Source of the DNA: Catonia carolina
Lineage: Eukaryota; Arthropoda; Insecta; Hemiptera; Achilidae
DNA length: 64,000 nt
Assembly (NCBI GenBank): GCA_035578175.1
Contig: JAQMRL010000006.1
Coordinates: 70,925,501 to 70,989,500 of the forward strand
Reading direction: 5' to 3'
Part shown: piece after piece, positions 10,536 to 21,260 of the stretch
Layout of the letters: the number at the start of each line of letters is the position of its first letter
How positions within the stretch are numbered: position 1 is the first letter of the stretch
The notes under the pieces: generated by a model
Seen by the model: only the letters and a program-made list of their open reading frames with translations
Database searches by the model: none
Told to the model about the DNA's origin: nothing
Translations under genes and position numbers: made by a program

Positions 10536-10546
10536 ACACCTACTCT

Positions 10547-10951
10547 GTTGTTGTTTAGGTCAACAGCCGAAAGGCTGTTTTGAACCTCTAGAGGTTTTAC
10601 TAAGTAAAAACGAAGAGTAAGGTGGTTTACCATTGCCTTCCTCACTAAGTTGAAAGAGTGTGCTTATCAGCATGCCAGGCCCTCCGAAAAGCACTCACTT
10701 TCCACCCTGCAAATGACACCTTCACTTCATTCACCACAGGGTCTGGCTGCATAGTGAAATTCATTACTGTCACAGGAGATAACTCTGACTAGTGTCTTTT
10801 ACACCTCTACCTCTTCTGTTTTTAAATAGTTCAGTCATATAAGTGGCTGACTATGTGATAAGAAACAGAAAACTATTTTTTTTAGCCCTGGACCAAAGAG
10901 ATAGAGTGCAATTAAAATAACACTCCACCTGCCCGTTTTGGGCAGGTGGAG
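10547..10951 (-). mobile_element. S3 retroposon with 11-bp duplication
   Basis: Complete S3 in minus orientation from TGCCCAAAACGGGCAGGTGG to the (AAC)n tail. ACACCTACTCT at 10536-10546 and 10952-10962 is the target-site duplication. Confidence 0.9.
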
Positions 10952-11068
10952 ACACCTACTCTATGACATGGCTTTTAGCCATAGTTAGGAAAGTCAATTT
11001 CCTGCACCTCGTACATCGCGAATTTTTGTAAATTTTTTAATTATTTTACTATTTTATTATTATTGTTA

Positions 11069-12017
11069 CTTTCTCTTGCCTATATGAATATATAGGAAGG
11101 AAAGTATTGTTTTCATGTCGATTTTTCGAAATCGAGTTTTCACCGGATCTATACGTTTTCAGACCGCCTGAATCCAAAAAACATGTTTTTAGCGATTGGT
11201 CTGTGTGTGTGTGTGTGTGTGTATGTGCGCGCGTGTGTGTGTGAACAGAATATCTCAAAAACGGAACATCGTACGAACTTGAAACTTAAGTTACATACCA
11301 CTACCGGACCCGACACGAACATTTTCATCAAAATCGGTCGACCGGAAATAGTAGTTTATTCGTATAATTTTTCACTTTTTTGCGATTTTCTCAAAAACTA
11401 GTCCTACGATTTTTTTTAAAATCAACTGGTTTACTACATTTTTTATGCTCTACAAGATAGGGTAGGCGCCATGTTTGCTGAAATTCTGCTTGAGGCTGTT
11501 TTTACGTAAAAACATTTTCTTTTTAAGATTGCGGCTTTAATATGCATTTTAGTGCAAAACGTTATCTAATAAAAGTTGTAGAGAATGTAAAATTCTACAA
11601 CTTTTATTTCAAACATTTTTTTGTATAACGCTTAGTTTAGCGGTAATTTGCGATTTTCTGTTTTTTTCTCACGAAAACGTGAGAAAAATCGATTTTTTTA
11701 ACATTTCGGTCTTAGTATGCATTTTACGACAAAAGTGCATATAATTAAATTTATAGAAAATTAAAAGATCTACAACTTTTGTTTAGAGCATTTTTCTCTA
11801 CAGAGCCTAGTTTAGCGTGAAAGCGTGATTTTCCGTATTTTTAAGCCAAACTTGAGTTCGAATGTCATTTTGCGTCATTCACTCATGATTAAAATAAGGT
11901 TATGTTTTTGTGGTTAGTTTTTGTTTATTTCTAATATTTTATTAATAATGTTAGGTTTATTATTAATTATTTGCATTGGCAAGAGAAGGTTGTGTGAGTG
12001 TTTCACACCTGATTTTT
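11069..12017 (+). mobile_element. Family A full-length copy
   Basis: Left end ACTTTCTCTTGCC, short (TG)n/(GCGC) tract, right sub-terminus GGCAAGAGAAGG, hairpin GTGTGAGTGTTTCACAC and CCTGATTTTTT. Flanks are T-rich on both sides with no duplication. Confidence 0.8.
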
Positions 12018-12655
12018 TAGAAGTTTTTTTAGTTAAAAATTAATAAAGTGCTACTTCAAAAAATAATAGCTTTTAACTGTCTAATAAAATATTGTTTCAT
12101 CCTGTAATACATTATTGGTTACTCAGTGAAGAAAACGTTCCACAATTTAAGCTAGTGAAGTGAGAAACCACATAGACGAACTTATTGAATTTGCAGACTT
12201 CAATACGGAATTCAATGACTATTATCTTGTCCTAAGAGAGATGCCCCAACAAGTTATAAGAAAACAGTGTAGCAAAGAACTACAGAAAAAAATAACAAGT
12301 TTTTTTCTAAGCAACCTCAAATGATCCCTGAGGATATTTTTCAACCCTCTACTTTAACAAGTGCCAAATAATCGGTACGTAAGTACAGTGTTTTAATTAA
12401 ATATCATTTTACACTGGACATTTATTATTTAACAATATTTTTACTGCCGTAAATATTTTTATTTCTATACTTTTAACTTTGTTGTTTTTCAATATACTGT
12501 ACTGTAAATTCATTAAACATCGATATTTCAGACAAGTAACGTTTATTTTTTAATTTTAATTGCCTAAATTATTTAATTTTTAGATGTAAACAAATATTCG
12601 CGATAATTCGGACTTCACTTCCCCCCAATTAGTCCGAATTAGTGAGGTTTTACTG
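12018..12655 (+). mobile_element. pogo/Tigger-type element, degraded
   Basis: The right end, read on the complement, is CAGTAAAACCTCACTAATTC followed by TA at 12656. Positions 12157-12327 encode EVRNHIDELIEFADFNTEFN and later LQKKITSFF, the C-terminal tail typical of Tigger/jerky transposases, ending in a stop. No clear left TIR was found, so the left boundary is approximate. Confidence 0.6.
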
Positions 12656-12759
12656 TAGTAAATGATATAGGTTTGTAGGGAATTTTTTAAAGTTTATGTT
12701 GGTATAACTGTTGCTAGCATTTTGTTGTTGGCTGCTGTTACAACGACCAGTCTAGCAAA

Positions 12760-12981
12760 ATGGCCGCTACTCAAGTGGAGAAAGCTTAGCCTATAATGTT
12801 CTTGAATTAGCCAAAACAAACTCGGTTACGGTTGTGCAACGTCATTTCAGATCAAGATACGGTAAACCATCACCAACAAGGCAATCAATCTATGAGTGGT
12901 ATAAACATTTTGAAAACAGTGGATGTCTGTGTAAAAGGAAGAGTACTGGAAGACCTTCTGTTACAGAAGAACAAATTAATA
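12760..12981 (+). pseudogene. DUF4817-type transposase N-terminus, interrupted
   Basis: ATG at 12760 gives MAATQVEKA then a stop; after a small frame change the frame reads YNVLELAKTNSVTVVQRHFR, SIYEWYKHFENSGCLCK and STGRPSVTEEQI, the helix-turn-helix (DUF4817) of mariner-like transposases. It is cut at 12981 by the insertion of another mariner-like element, and no continuation follows at 13937, where a different repeat (R3) begins. Confidence 0.75.
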
Positions 12982-13936
12982 TAGGGTGATTCAAAAAGAG
13001 CGCCGGTTTTGATATATCAAATTAAGAGGTTTATTTTATTGAAAAACTGAAAATAAATACATCAACAAGTTCATCTTACCTTCCGATTTCATGTATGAAA
13101 AATGATGTCATGCATGTGTCCTCCTCTACTGCGCTGGCACGCATCAACTCTGTCCATGAAATTGGATATTACTGCACGACAAGTTTCGACTTCCATTTGC
13201 CCGATAACCCGTCGAATTTCCTTCTTCAAGTCATTGATGTTTCGGGGTTTATTGGCATACACCAATGACTTCAGATGACCCCAAAGATGAAAGTCACAAG
13301 GCGTCAAGTCACACGACCTTGGTGGCCATTGATGGTCGGAATTACGAGAAATGATGCGATCCTGGAACCGTTCACGGAGCAACAACATTGTTTCTCGTGC
13401 AGCAACTGAATTTTATACGGGTGATATTGGAGATCGTACCGAAGAATTCTCCGTACAGAAGAACATCTTAAACCCAATTGTTGAGAACGGCGACGTATTG
13501 ATTTTGCTGGGCTAACAGCCACACTGTCACGAACCAACGCAACGTTCTGCTCAGTTCGGCCAGAACGACGACGTCCAGAACTTTTAAGGTCGACTGTTGA
13601 ACCCGTCTCAAAAAACTTTTTCATGAGCCTGCGAACTGTTGATTCATTCGGTGCTTCATTACGTCCCAGAGTACCGCGAAGTCGCCTGACAGTAGCCGCA
13701 TAACTCTCTCCACTGTGGTAAAATGTTTTGACGATTAACACTCGTTGTGCAATAGTAAACTTCTCCATGGTTAGACACAGACTGCGAGAGTACTACACTG
13801 CGAACAAGAGAAACTACAACTGAATCGTCAATCGGAATGTTCTCCGAAATAGAAATGAGGTCTAACAATGTTGCCAACCGATAAACAAAAATTTACCAGC
13901 CGTTTAAAAAACCGGCGCTCTTTTTGAATCACCCGT
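12982..13936 (-). mobile_element. Mariner-like element M1, copy 1 (internally deleted)
   Basis: Inverted ends TAGGGTGATTCAAAAAGAGC (left) and, on the complement of the right, ACGGGTGATTCAAAAAGAGC; both flanked by TA (12980-12981, 13937-13938). Contains a broken transposase on the minus strand. Sits between a DUF4817 fragment and repeat R3. Confidence 0.85.
13089..13768 (-). pseudogene. M1 transposase, deleted and frameshifted
   Basis: Starts MEKFTIAQRVLIVKTFYHSG with a DUF4817-like HTH, RRLMKKFFETGSTVDLK, a GRRRSGR hinge and the second HTH (SIRRRSQQLGLRCSSVRRIL, ending YKIQL). It then jumps into RERFQDRIISRNSDHQWPPR-SCDLTPCDFHLWG, so the central part with the first two catalytic Asp residues (SDEAHF and the QQDGA-type motif) is missing and the reading frame shifts at the join. 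The third Asp motif is kept (PCDFHLWG), with Cys replacing the usual Pro in SPD. C-terminal end GGHMHDIIFHT. Not functional. Confidence 0.85.
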
Positions 13937-14147
13937 TATTATGAATCCGACCATGTTAATAAACCCGGTAGGTATTTGTTAAATTAATGCGCCGGATGAT
14001 AAGAATATGTTTTTAGTCTAGATAGTACACGCTACCACTACAAATGCATCAGCTGTGAAAGGCTACTAACACTCATTCATTCTTCCACTACTATAACAAC
14101 GCACGCACTCCATTCCACAACAACTACACGGAGCTGCGACTCAAGCT
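13937..14147 (+). repeat. Repeat R3 (uninterrupted copy)
   Basis: TTATTATGAATCCGACCATG to the ACGGAGCTGCGACTCAAGC block. The reverse complement recurs at 53808-53938 plus 54497-54593, and a shorter related piece at ~56060-56140. Starts exactly at the TA where mariner copy 1 ends. Confidence 0.7.
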
Positions 14148-14189
14148 ACACATTACAATCTGTTCAATTCAGAACAATAAGCAATCACA

Positions 14190-14588
14190 CTGCCCATAAC
14201 AGACAGGTGGAGTGTCAAATTATTTACACTCAATCTGTTCGTTGCAGGGCTAAAATAAATAGTTCTGTTTCTTATCACATGGTGGTCAGCCAATTTAATG
14301 ACTGAATCATTTAAGAACAGAAGAGGTAGAGGTGTACTGTGACACTAATCAGAGTTATTTCCTCTGAAAGTAATGAATTTCACTATACAGCCAGACCCTG
14401 TAGTGAATGAAGTGAAGGTGTCAATTGCAGGGTGGAAAGTGAGTGCTTTTCGGAGGGCCTGGCATGCTGATAAGCATACTCTTTCAACTCAGTGAGGAAG
14501 GCATGGTAAACCACCTTACTCCTCGTTTTTACTTAGTAAAACCTCTAGAGGTTCAAACCAGCCTTTCGGCTGTTGACCTAAACAAAAC
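14190..14588 (+). mobile_element. S3 retroposon with 11-bp duplication
   Basis: Full S3 from TGCCCATAACAGACAGGTGG to GACCTAAACAAAAC; AAGCAATCACA repeats at 14179-14189 and 14589-14599. Confidence 0.9.
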
Positions 14589-14695
14589 AAGCAATCACAG
14601 GACCCAATCAGATGAGGATGATGTGTATGACGTGTAAATGAGACTGTGTAGTCTTGTACAGACTCAAGTCGACTATTCCTGAGAGGTACGGTTAA

Positions 14696-15337
14696 CCCTT
14701 TCTAACCCAGTGTGGCATAGAAATCACATTGAAGTGAAATAACACATAAAATTTTTAATTGTTAGCGATTACTTTGGATTTAAGAGTGCTGGATGTGAAG
14801 TGTAATAATTTTCTGTACCCTAGCCAGGAATCGAACCTGAGACCTCCGCTTTGCAGTGTAAGATGCTGACCACTACGCCACGCAGTTTCTTATTAAAGTT
14901 TATTTTAGTTTTAAATATTCGTGTTCATTTACTAAAATAAAGTAGCATTTCTTTGAGTATGTTGAATGTACATACAAGTATATTTTTTAGACTGTAAATA
15001 GTGATTTTATCAGTATATTTTTGAATTTTAACATTTTTTAAGTCTTAAATAATGCTTTGATATTAAAATCATATTTAGTTTTTTTGCTACAAATTATCGT
15101 TAAGAGAATATTGTTTAGGAAGCCTGAACATGATTTTACTTTTTCATATTTTTGGGAACTTTGATATCAAGTCCCAATGTGACGTAGGCCTATGTGGCGC
15201 ACTTTTTTGTCAGGCCATCAAAAAGGCTGACGGTCTAAAAGTGATTTTATTACACTTAAATGTCAGATAAATGTATGAAACAATGTAGCTACACATATTT
15301 GTTTGTGTATAGTTAAAATAAATTGGGATTGAAAGGG
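14696..15337. mobile_element. piggyBac-like MITE
   Basis: Flanked by TTAA (14692-14695 and 15338-15341). Ends CCCTTTCTAACCCAGT and, on the complement of the right end, CCCTTTCAATCCCAAT (13 of 16 matches). The TTAA duplication and the CCCTTT start are piggyBac hallmarks. 642 bp with no transposase. A tRNA-like piece lies inside. Confidence 0.8.
14815..14888 (-). mobile_element. S4 tRNA-like sequence
   Basis: Complement reads GTGGCGTAGTGGTCAGCATC then CTGCAAAGCGGAGGTC (a GCA anticodon-like loop) and AGGTTCGATTCCTGGCTAGG. It looks like a SINE head rather than a working tRNA, because related copies occur at 5506 and 62690 and acceptor pairing is poor. Confidence 0.55.
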
Positions 15338-15495
15338 TTAATTGAACCCCAACCATCAAAGTACACCGGCAACCACTGTCTAGTATTCAAATCCGTATAA
15401 AAGTAACTACCTTTACTTTTTTCCACAGAACCGTGCAGCAGGCATAAACAGACTACGGGTTGAAAGTCAGTAAAAAGGATGCATAATCATGTTTC

Positions 15496-15888
15496 CTGCC
15501 CATAACAGACAGGTGGAGTGTCAAATTATTTACACTCAATCTGTTTGTTGCAGGGCTAAAATAAATAGTTCTGTTTCTTATCACATGGTCAGCCAATTGA
15601 ATGACTGAATCATTTAAGAGCAGAAGAGGTAGAGGTGTAAAAGACACTAATCAGAGTTATCTCCTCTGAAAGTAATGAATTTCATTATACAGCCAGACCC
15701 TGTGGTGAATGAAGTGAAGGTGTCATTTGCAGAGTGGAAAATATGTGCTTTTCAGAGGGCCCGGCATGCTGATAAGCGTACTTCCCACTCAGTGAGGAAG
15801 GCAATGGTAAACCACCTCACTCCTCGTTTTACTTAGTAAAACCTCTACAGGTTCAACCCAGCCTTTTGGCTGATGACCTAAACAATAC
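15496..15888 (+). mobile_element. S3 retroposon with 11-bp duplication
   Basis: Full S3; AATCATGTTTC at 15485-15495 and 15889-15899. Confidence 0.9.
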
Positions 15889-15899
15889 AATCATGTTTC

Positions 15900-16400
15900 A
15901 CTCTAGCTTCAGTTAAAACAACCGGCGATAGACCGGATGTTTTATAAAAGACCTCTGTATGAATTCTTTCTACTGGTACTGTCATATTTTGTATTAAGTA
16001 GCCTATATGTTTCAATTAGTATATAGCATGTTTCATATGATAAGCAAAGAACATTTTTTTGTAACTCGAATAGATCGCGCTAAGTTCGATCACAATTTTA
16101 ATACATTTATGTTTTGACGTACTACAGTAGGTTTTAATGGGATAGAGCAGGATGATACTAGAGCATCGTGGGAATCAACCCACAAGTAACAAAACTTACG
16201 AATAAGCAAAGTACGTACTTGAATTCGATAACGTAACTCCGATTTTTCAACTTACCTGGAACAAAAGAAAAACAAATTAAATTGCATTACAAATTATTTT
16301 AAGCTATAATAAATTACTATTACAATCTACAGTGACCTTCAATTTAGCCCAGTGAGAGTCCAGTGATGCTGACCACTACATCCCAACCAATCAGGTGTAG
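15900..16400. other. Unassigned stretch
   Basis: No recognised repeat or coding segment; AT-rich with several ACTACAGT/TTAAGC words. Confidence 0.4.
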
Positions 16401-18246
16401 TAGTGAGCATTACACTAAGTGAAGTGAGGAAGGCAATTGTAATTGTGGTATCTTGCGGAATATCCTTCTACCAAATTTCTCTATTTCTATTATAGTCATA
16501 AATGATTATATGACAGTAACAATACTGCAAGCTTTTTTCCCCGCCTACATTCTCAGCATTCGCTCACAGTACGTTATTTTCTTTCTTCTGTCCATCCGAT
16601 GTTATGTTTTTGCTCTTCATCGAAGCCCTTAAAGTCCGTAATTATTAGTTGTCTGAATCTGGTTCGGTTCATTACAGGGCTAAAATAAAATAGTTCTCTT
16701 TCTTGTCACATGGTCAGCCAATTAAATGACTGAATCATTTAAGAACAGAAGAGGTAGACGTGTAAAAGACACTAATCAGTGTTATCTCCTCTCAAAGTAA
16801 CGAATTTCATTATACAGCCAGACCCTGTGGCGAATGAAGTAAAAGTGTCATTTGCAGAATGGAAAATATATGCTTTTCAGAGGGCCCGGCATGCTAATAA
16901 GTGTATTTTTCCATTCAGTGAGGAAGGCAATTGTAATTGTGGTATCTTGCGGAAGATCCTTCTACCAAATTTCTCTATTTCTATTAAAAGAACCGCCTTT
17001 CCGGTCATTGTAAAGCACTCACTGGCGTAACTGGTGTAAAGTTGCTACAACGAAAGAACACACGGGTGGGTATGGTGATTATATGAACGCCATGCATCAA
17101 CGAAGTACACTTAAGTGTCTCTGTTCAAATTCGCATCAAATTTCAAATCAATAATACACGAGCAGCGAAGCGATGAAATTGAAAAGTTATAAAAAAAGTG
17201 CAGCAATCATATAGTGTCAATACGCGACACATTCTTTCCCCTTCTATAGGCCAACATTAAACCATGTGAGGTGACTTACAACGATACTGGAAGCTTTTTT
17301 CCCCGCCTACATTCTCAGCATTCGCTCACAGTACGTTATTTTCTTTCTTCTGTCCATCCGATGTTATGTTTTTGCTCTTCATCGAAGCCCTTAAAGTCCG
17401 TAATTATTAGTTGTCTGAATCTGGTTCGGTTCATTAAATTTTTTCGGTTTATTCCGGGTTTCTTAACATCCCTTCTGACTTCTTTAAACCCAATTATCTG
17501 ACACCTTCGGTCTATAGTTTAGTGTTTTAAAAATTTGCTTCTTCAACCGGTTGTCTTCCATTTTATACATGTCCGTAAAATTTTGGTCTTCTTTTCCTAA
17601 TCGTTTCAATTATTCGTTTATTTTCCTTGTACAGTTCTTCTTGACCTCGTAACATATCTTCGGAGCAATTATCTTGCGGAAGATCCTTCTACCAAATTTC
17701 TCTATTTCTATTAAAAGAGCCGCCTTTCCGGTCATTGTAAAGCACTCACTGGCGTACAGACACACAAGTTTTATCACAATATTATAATCTCTAATCATGG
17801 CTTGTCTTGAAAGTCCTTTCTTCTTATACAAGTGGTAATTTTCTCCAAGTGCACCGGCTCAGCATTCGCTCACTGTACGTTTTTCTCCTTTCTTATGTCC
17901 ATCCGATGTTCCGTTTTTGCTCTTCATGGAAGCCCTTAAAGTCCGTAATTATTATTTGTCTGAATTTGTTTCGGTTCATTAATTTTTGTCGGCTTATTCC
18001 GGGTTTCTTAACATCCCTTCTGACTTCTTTAAACCAATTATCTGACACCTTACGTCTATTGTTTAGTGTTTTAAAAATTTGCTTCTTCAACCGGTTGTCT
18101 TCCATTTTATACATGTCCGTAAAATTTTGATCTTCTTTTTCTAATCGTTTCAATTGTTCGTTTATTTTCCTTGTACAGTTATTCTTGACCTCGTAACATA
18201 TCTCCGCTGCCATTATCTTGCGGAAGATCCTTCTACCAAATTTCTC
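16400..18246 (-). repeat. Rearranged array of LINE 3'-domain segments fused to S3 pieces
   Basis: Repeated blocks on the minus strand encode the same LINE C-terminal region: FGRRIFRKI..., ICYEVKKNCTRKINE, FTDMYKMEDNRLKKQIFK, VSDNWFKEVRRDVKKPGISR, MNRNKFRQIIITDFKGFHEE and KKGLSRQAMIRDYNIVIK. Blocks occur at ~16500-16680, ~17270-17830 and ~17830-18246. Between them lie S3 pieces (16672-16940) joined to the LINE at AGGCAATTGTAATTGTGG, a join present twice (~16430 and ~16925). This implies duplication after the fusion formed. Confidence 0.7.
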
Positions 18247-18520
18247 TGTTGTTGTTTAGGTCATCAGCCAAAAGGCTGGTTTGAACGTGTAGAGGTTTTA
18301 CTAAGTAAAACGAGGAGTGAGGTGGTTTACCATTGCCAACACTCACTGAGTGGAAAAGTACACTTATCAGCATGCCAGGCCCTCTGAAAAGCATATATTT
18401 TCCACTCTGCAAATGACACCTTCACTTCATTCACCACAGGGTCCAACTGTATAATGAAATTCATTACTTTCAGAGGAGATAACTCTGATCAGTGTCTTTT
18501 ACACCTTAACCTCTTCTGTC
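18247..18520 (-). mobile_element. S3 retroposon, truncated
   Basis: Minus-strand S3 from its (AAC)n tail to ACCTCTTCTGT, where another S3 on the plus strand begins. Confidence 0.8.
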
Positions 18521-18937
18521 TGCCCATAATGGACACGTGGAGTGTCAAATTACACTCATTCTGTTCGTTACAGAGCTAAAATAAAATAGTTCTCTTTCTT
18601 GTCACATGGTCAGCCAATTAAATGACTGAATCATTTAAGAACAAAAGAGGTAGAGGTGTAAAAGACACTAATCAGAGTTATCTCCTCTCAAAGTAACGAA
18701 TTTCATTATACAGCCAGACCCTGTGGCGAATGAAGTAAAAGTGTCATTTGCAGAATGGAAAATATATGCTTTTCAGAGGGCCCGGCATGCTGATAAGTGT
18801 ATTTTTCCATTCAGTGAGGAAGGCAATTGTAAACCACCTCACTCCTCGATTTACTTCGAGGAGTAAATCGAGGAGTTTGAACCTCTACAGGTTCAAACCA
18901 GCCTTTTGGCTGATGACCTAAACAACAACAAAAAAAT
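18521..18937 (+). mobile_element. S3 retroposon
   Basis: TGCCCATAATGGACACGTGG to CCTAAACAACAACAA. A local inverted duplication (TCGATTTACTTCGAGGAG / GTAAATCGAGGAG) is present near 18843-18885. Confidence 0.85.
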
Positions 18938-19315
18938 ACATCAAGGATTCCTGATATTAAAAATAAATAAATAAATAAAACCGAATAAAGTTGAATGAAC
19001 TGTTAACTGAATTAACAAGTACACGAATTAAGAAGACTGCTACTAGTAGAGTCGAATTAAGAATAAGAAGGCTGCACTCAGCAAATGACACCTTTACTTC
19101 ATTCACCACTAAGTCCAACTGTATAATGAAATTCATTACTTTCAGAGGACATAACTCTGATTAGTGTCTTTTACACCTCTACCTCTTCTGTTCTTAAATG
19201 ATTCAGTCATTTAATTGGCTATTCATGTGATAAGAAACAGAACTATTTATTTTATCCCTAAAACGAACAGATTGATATTTATCTCGTTGATTGATTGATA
19301 TTTTTTTTTTATTTA

Positions 19316-19640
19316 ACCCACCGGGTTGGTGTAGAGGTAAAGTCGTCGCCAAAATTAGCTGTTTAACAGCTGATTTTCGGGGACGAAGGTTCCTGGTTCA
19401 AATCCCAGTAAAGGTAGTTACTTTTATACGGATATGAATGCTAGACAGTGATTACCGGTGCACTTTGATGTTTGGGGTTTATTTAACCATACTCTTTCAG
19501 GAGTGGTCGCCCCGAGTCTGTACAAGACTACACCTCATTTACACGTCATACATATCATCCTCATCTCATTGGGTCATGGGGTTGCTTATTGTTCTCAATT
19601 GAACAGATTGCAACGTACACACATTAGGGATTAAAAAAAT
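19316..19640 (+). mobile_element. S2 SINE
   Basis: CCACCGGGTTGGTGTAGAGG head through CACACATTAGGGATT(A)n. ATTTATCTCGT occurs both ~19275 and ~19650, consistent with insertion in the tandem block. Confidence 0.85.
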
Positions 19641-19922
19641 TTTGAGAAATTTATCTCGTCTGAAAGAAAATACATCAAGGATTCCTAATATTAAAAATAA
19701 ATAAATAAAGAAGACTGCTACTAATAGAGTTGAATTAAGAAGGCTGCACTCAGCAAATGGCACTTTCACTTCATTCACCACAGGGTCCAACAATATAATG
19801 AAATTCATTACTTTCAGAGGAGATAACTCTGATTAGTGTCTTTTACACTTCTACCTCTTCTGTACTTAAATGATTCAGTCATTTAAATTGGCTAATCATT
19901 TGATAAGAAACACAACTATTTA

Positions 19923-20445
19923 CAGTAGAGCCACGATTATCCGCGGAATTGGGTGGCAAGGGCACCGCGGATATCGAAAATCGCGGATAACCCGGAAAAA
20001 GACTAAAAATGAGGTGAAAACACGAAAAACATATTTCAGCATAAAAACTATAATTTATTGTACAAAAAAACATGATATATAAAACTTTTAATATATGTAC
20101 AGTGCAGCAGAAACCTTTGCTCTACATCTCACTAAAATAAAGAACAGTAAACAAAAAAACAATATACCTGTACAGTTAACAAAAAGTATTCAGTTACGCC
20201 TTTTTAAAACAATCAGTCACTCGTTTTTGCTTCTTGCTTTGGAAACACCTTTTCTTTATTATAGATTGTACTTTCCTTGACATGAGTTTTTCTGCCAACT
20301 TGTTGAGAAAAATATGTTGAGAAAGTAACAGAGGGGATCGATACACTCGCCCGCTCAAGTCTTCAAGGTCGTCAAGGTTCGTAATTAAAAATTTTTTTCG
20401 TGGCACTCGCGGATAATCCGCTCGCGGATAATCGGGGCTCTACAA
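19923..20445. mobile_element. pogo/Tigger-type element inside an S3 fragment
   Basis: TIR CAGTAGAGCCACGATTATCC and complement of right end TTGTAGAGCCCCGATTATCC, with GCGGATA repeats at both ends; TA at 19921-19922 and 20446-20447. The interrupted S3 resumes as TTTTAGCC. A minus-strand frame (20406-20194) ends RKVQSIIKKRCFQSKKQKRV, TDCFKKA, resembling a Tigger C-terminal tail. Confidence 0.8.
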
Positions 20446-20625
20446 TATTTTAGCCTTGCAACGAACACATTGATATTTATCGCATCTATAAAAAATACAT
20501 CATCAAGGATTCCTGATATTGTAAATAAATAAATACGAATAAAGTTGAATGAACTGTTAACTGAATTAACAAGTAAACGAATTAAGAAGGCTGCACTCAG
20601 CAAATGACACCTTCACTCCATTCAC

Positions 20626-20985
20626 CACTAAGTCCAACTGTATAATGAAATTCATTACTTTCAGAGGAGATAACTCTGATTAGTGTCTTTTACACCTCTA
20701 CCTTTTCTGTACTTAAATGGGGTCCAACTGTACAATGAAATTCTCATAGGAGATAACTCTGATTAGTGTCTTTTACACCTCTACCTTTTCTGTACTAAAA
20801 TTGGGTCCAACTGTATAATGAAATTCATTACTTTCACAGGAGATAACTCTGATTAGTGTATTTTACACCTCTACCTTTTCTGTACTTAAATGGGGTCCAA
20901 CTGTATAATGAAATTCTCACAGGAGATAACTCTGATTAGTGTCTTTTACACATCTACCTCTTCTGTACTTAAATGATTCAGTCAT
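20626..20985. repeat. Four tandem ~87-bp S3-derived repeats
   Basis: GTCCAACTGTA...AATGAAATTC...GGAGATAACTCTGATTAGTG... TTTTACACCTCTACCT...TCTGTACT repeats four times, starting near 20630, 20721, 20811 and 20896; alternate units lack the ATTACTTTC piece, hinting at higher-order duplication. Confidence 0.85.
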
Positions 20986-21260
20986 TTAATTGGCTAATCA
21001 TGTGATAAGAAACATAACTATTTATTTATTTATCTCGTCTAAAAAAAATACATCAAGGATTCCTGATATAAAAAATAAATAAATAAAAACGAATAAAGTT
21101 GAATGAACTGTTAACTGAATTAACAAGTAAACGAATTAAGAAGGCAGCTACGCTACTAAGTAGATACGAATGAATGAAAACGGCCGATTGGCGGTCGCTG
21201 CCCAACAAAACTGGGTTAAACTTTCACTAGAACGTACACACAACATTATCATTACTACTA

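Larger units (their letters stand above)
14148..15415 (-). mobile_element. S2 SINE split by S3 and a piggyBac-like element
   Basis: S2 pieces at 14148-14189, 14589-14691 and 15338-15415 line up as one minus-strand S2 (ACAATCTGTTCAATTCAGAA tail; GATGAGGATGATGTGTATGA; TTGAACCCCAACCATCAAAG). The interruptions are S3 (14190-14588) and the TTAA-flanked element (14696-15337). Confidence 0.8.
18940..21150. repeat. Degenerate tandem block: spacer plus minus-strand S3 unit, four copies
   Basis: A spacer (ACATCAAGGATTCCTGATAT, AAATAAATAAATAAA, AGTTGAATGAACTGTTAACT, CGAATTAAGAAGGCTGC) recurs at ~18946-19090, ~19668-19758, ~20489-20605 and ~21046-21150, each (except the last) followed by a minus-strand S3 fragment starting at GCAAATGACACC. 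An S2 (19316-19640) and a pogo-type element (19923-20445) interrupt it. Confidence 0.75.

Noticed and set aside
14815..14888. Functional tRNA-Cys (GCA anticodon)
   Set aside because: Related copies at 5506 and 62690 show a dispersed SINE family and the acceptor ends do not pair well.
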